From: CAYOKT01 sp964404605
Lineage (GTDB): Bacteria > Electryoneota > Electryoneia > Electryoneales > Electryoneaceae
NCBI GenBank assembly: GCA_964404605.1
Contig: CAYOKT010000009.1
Coordinates: 1 to 51,976, forward strand
Length of the DNA stretch: 51,976 bases
Direction of reading: 5' to 3'
Position numbers and translations under genes: made by a program. This document shows, in pieces, positions 51,941-51,976 of the stretch; within the stretch, counting starts at the first letter, position 1, and each line of letters begins with the position of its first letter. The notes under the pieces were generated by a model. That model searched no databases. It saw only the letters and a list, made by a program, of their open reading frames with translations, and was not told the DNA's origin.

Positions 51941-51976
51941 TGGTCGGAGCGACTGGATTTGAACCAGCGACCCCCT
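51941..51976 (-). tRNA. 3' part of a tRNA (probably tRNA-Pro), cut by the window edge
   Basis: Read on the minus strand, the last 36 bases give a variable-region piece, a T-arm (gctgg-ttcaaat-ccagt), an acceptor 3' strand (cgctccg), discriminator A and an encoded CCA. The implied 5' acceptor CGGAGCG and the aggggGTCG before the T-arm resemble tRNA-Pro. The anticodon is outside the window, so identity is tentative. Confidence 0.7.

Noticed and set aside
1..51976. CRISPR arrays, prophage or insertion-sequence transposases
   Set aside because: No regularly spaced repeats, no Cas, integrase, capsid or transposase-like protein was seen in any frame.

Overview
This window is GC-rich, densely coded bacterial DNA. 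The bacterial core genes der and priA, an ECF sigma factor and bacterial tRNAs exclude an archaeon, although the first gene (gatD) is an archaeal-type protein. Several secreted proteins end in a type IX secretion (T9SS)-like C-terminal sorting domain with a YPNPFN-type motif. There are also PorV/PorQ-like outer-membrane barrels and a TonB-dependent receptor with a carboxypeptidase-regulatory-like N-terminus. Together these suggest a Gram-negative member of the FCB group or a neighbouring candidate phylum (for example Krumholzibacteriota, Eisenbacteria or Latescibacterota). That placement is inferred from gene content only. Two 100-N scaffold gaps (11698-11797 and 20366-20465) show that this is a draft assembly.

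Layout. 1-2.4 kb: palindromic intergenic repeats, gatD on the minus strand, a 113-bp dispersed repeat, and tRNA-Gly with its terminator. 2.5-10 kb: a tightly packed plus-strand cluster of der, priA, a HExxH metallopeptidase, a PorV/PorQ-like barrel, an ECF sigma factor, a one-TM probable anti-sigma protein and a Spy/CpxP-like periplasmic protein. 10-11.6 kb: an EamA exporter and an unknown protein on the minus strand. 12-15 kb: a secreted M36/M4-type metalloprotease with a sorting domain. 15.1-20.1 kb: an unusual operon with a macro-domain protein, a b-type-cytochrome-like membrane subunit, an HdrD/DsrK-like Fe-S oxidoreductase fused to a response-regulator receiver domain, a double-PAS histidine kinase in which both PAS domains carry the same Cys/His motif, and a stand-alone receiver. 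20.6-25.8 kb: an FAD oxidoreductase, an outer-membrane barrel with a TPR lipoprotein, another lipoprotein, and two decayed genes (an orphan sorting-domain fragment and a frameshifted methyltransferase) next to an inverted copy of the 113-bp repeat. 26-50 kb: a glycan (probably beta-mannoside) utilisation region with a Gfo/Idh/MocA oxidoreductase, a LacI regulator with a promoter and operator, a GH130 phosphorylase, an ABC sugar importer without its ATPase, a six-hairpin lipoprotein, three sorting-domain secreted proteins, a TonB-dependent receptor, a PorV-like protein and a GH2 beta-mannosidase. 50-52 kb: a PpiC/SurA-like foldase and the 3' part of a tRNA, probably tRNA-Pro.

How it fits together. 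In the glycan region, secreted carbohydrate-binding proteins and a TonB receptor would capture mannosides at the surface, the ABC importer would carry oligosaccharides across the inner membrane, and GH130 and GH2 enzymes would cleave them in the cytoplasm under LacI control. The operon at 15-20 kb looks like a redox module whose enzyme is wired directly into a two-component phosphorelay. It is the best candidate here for a poorly described system.
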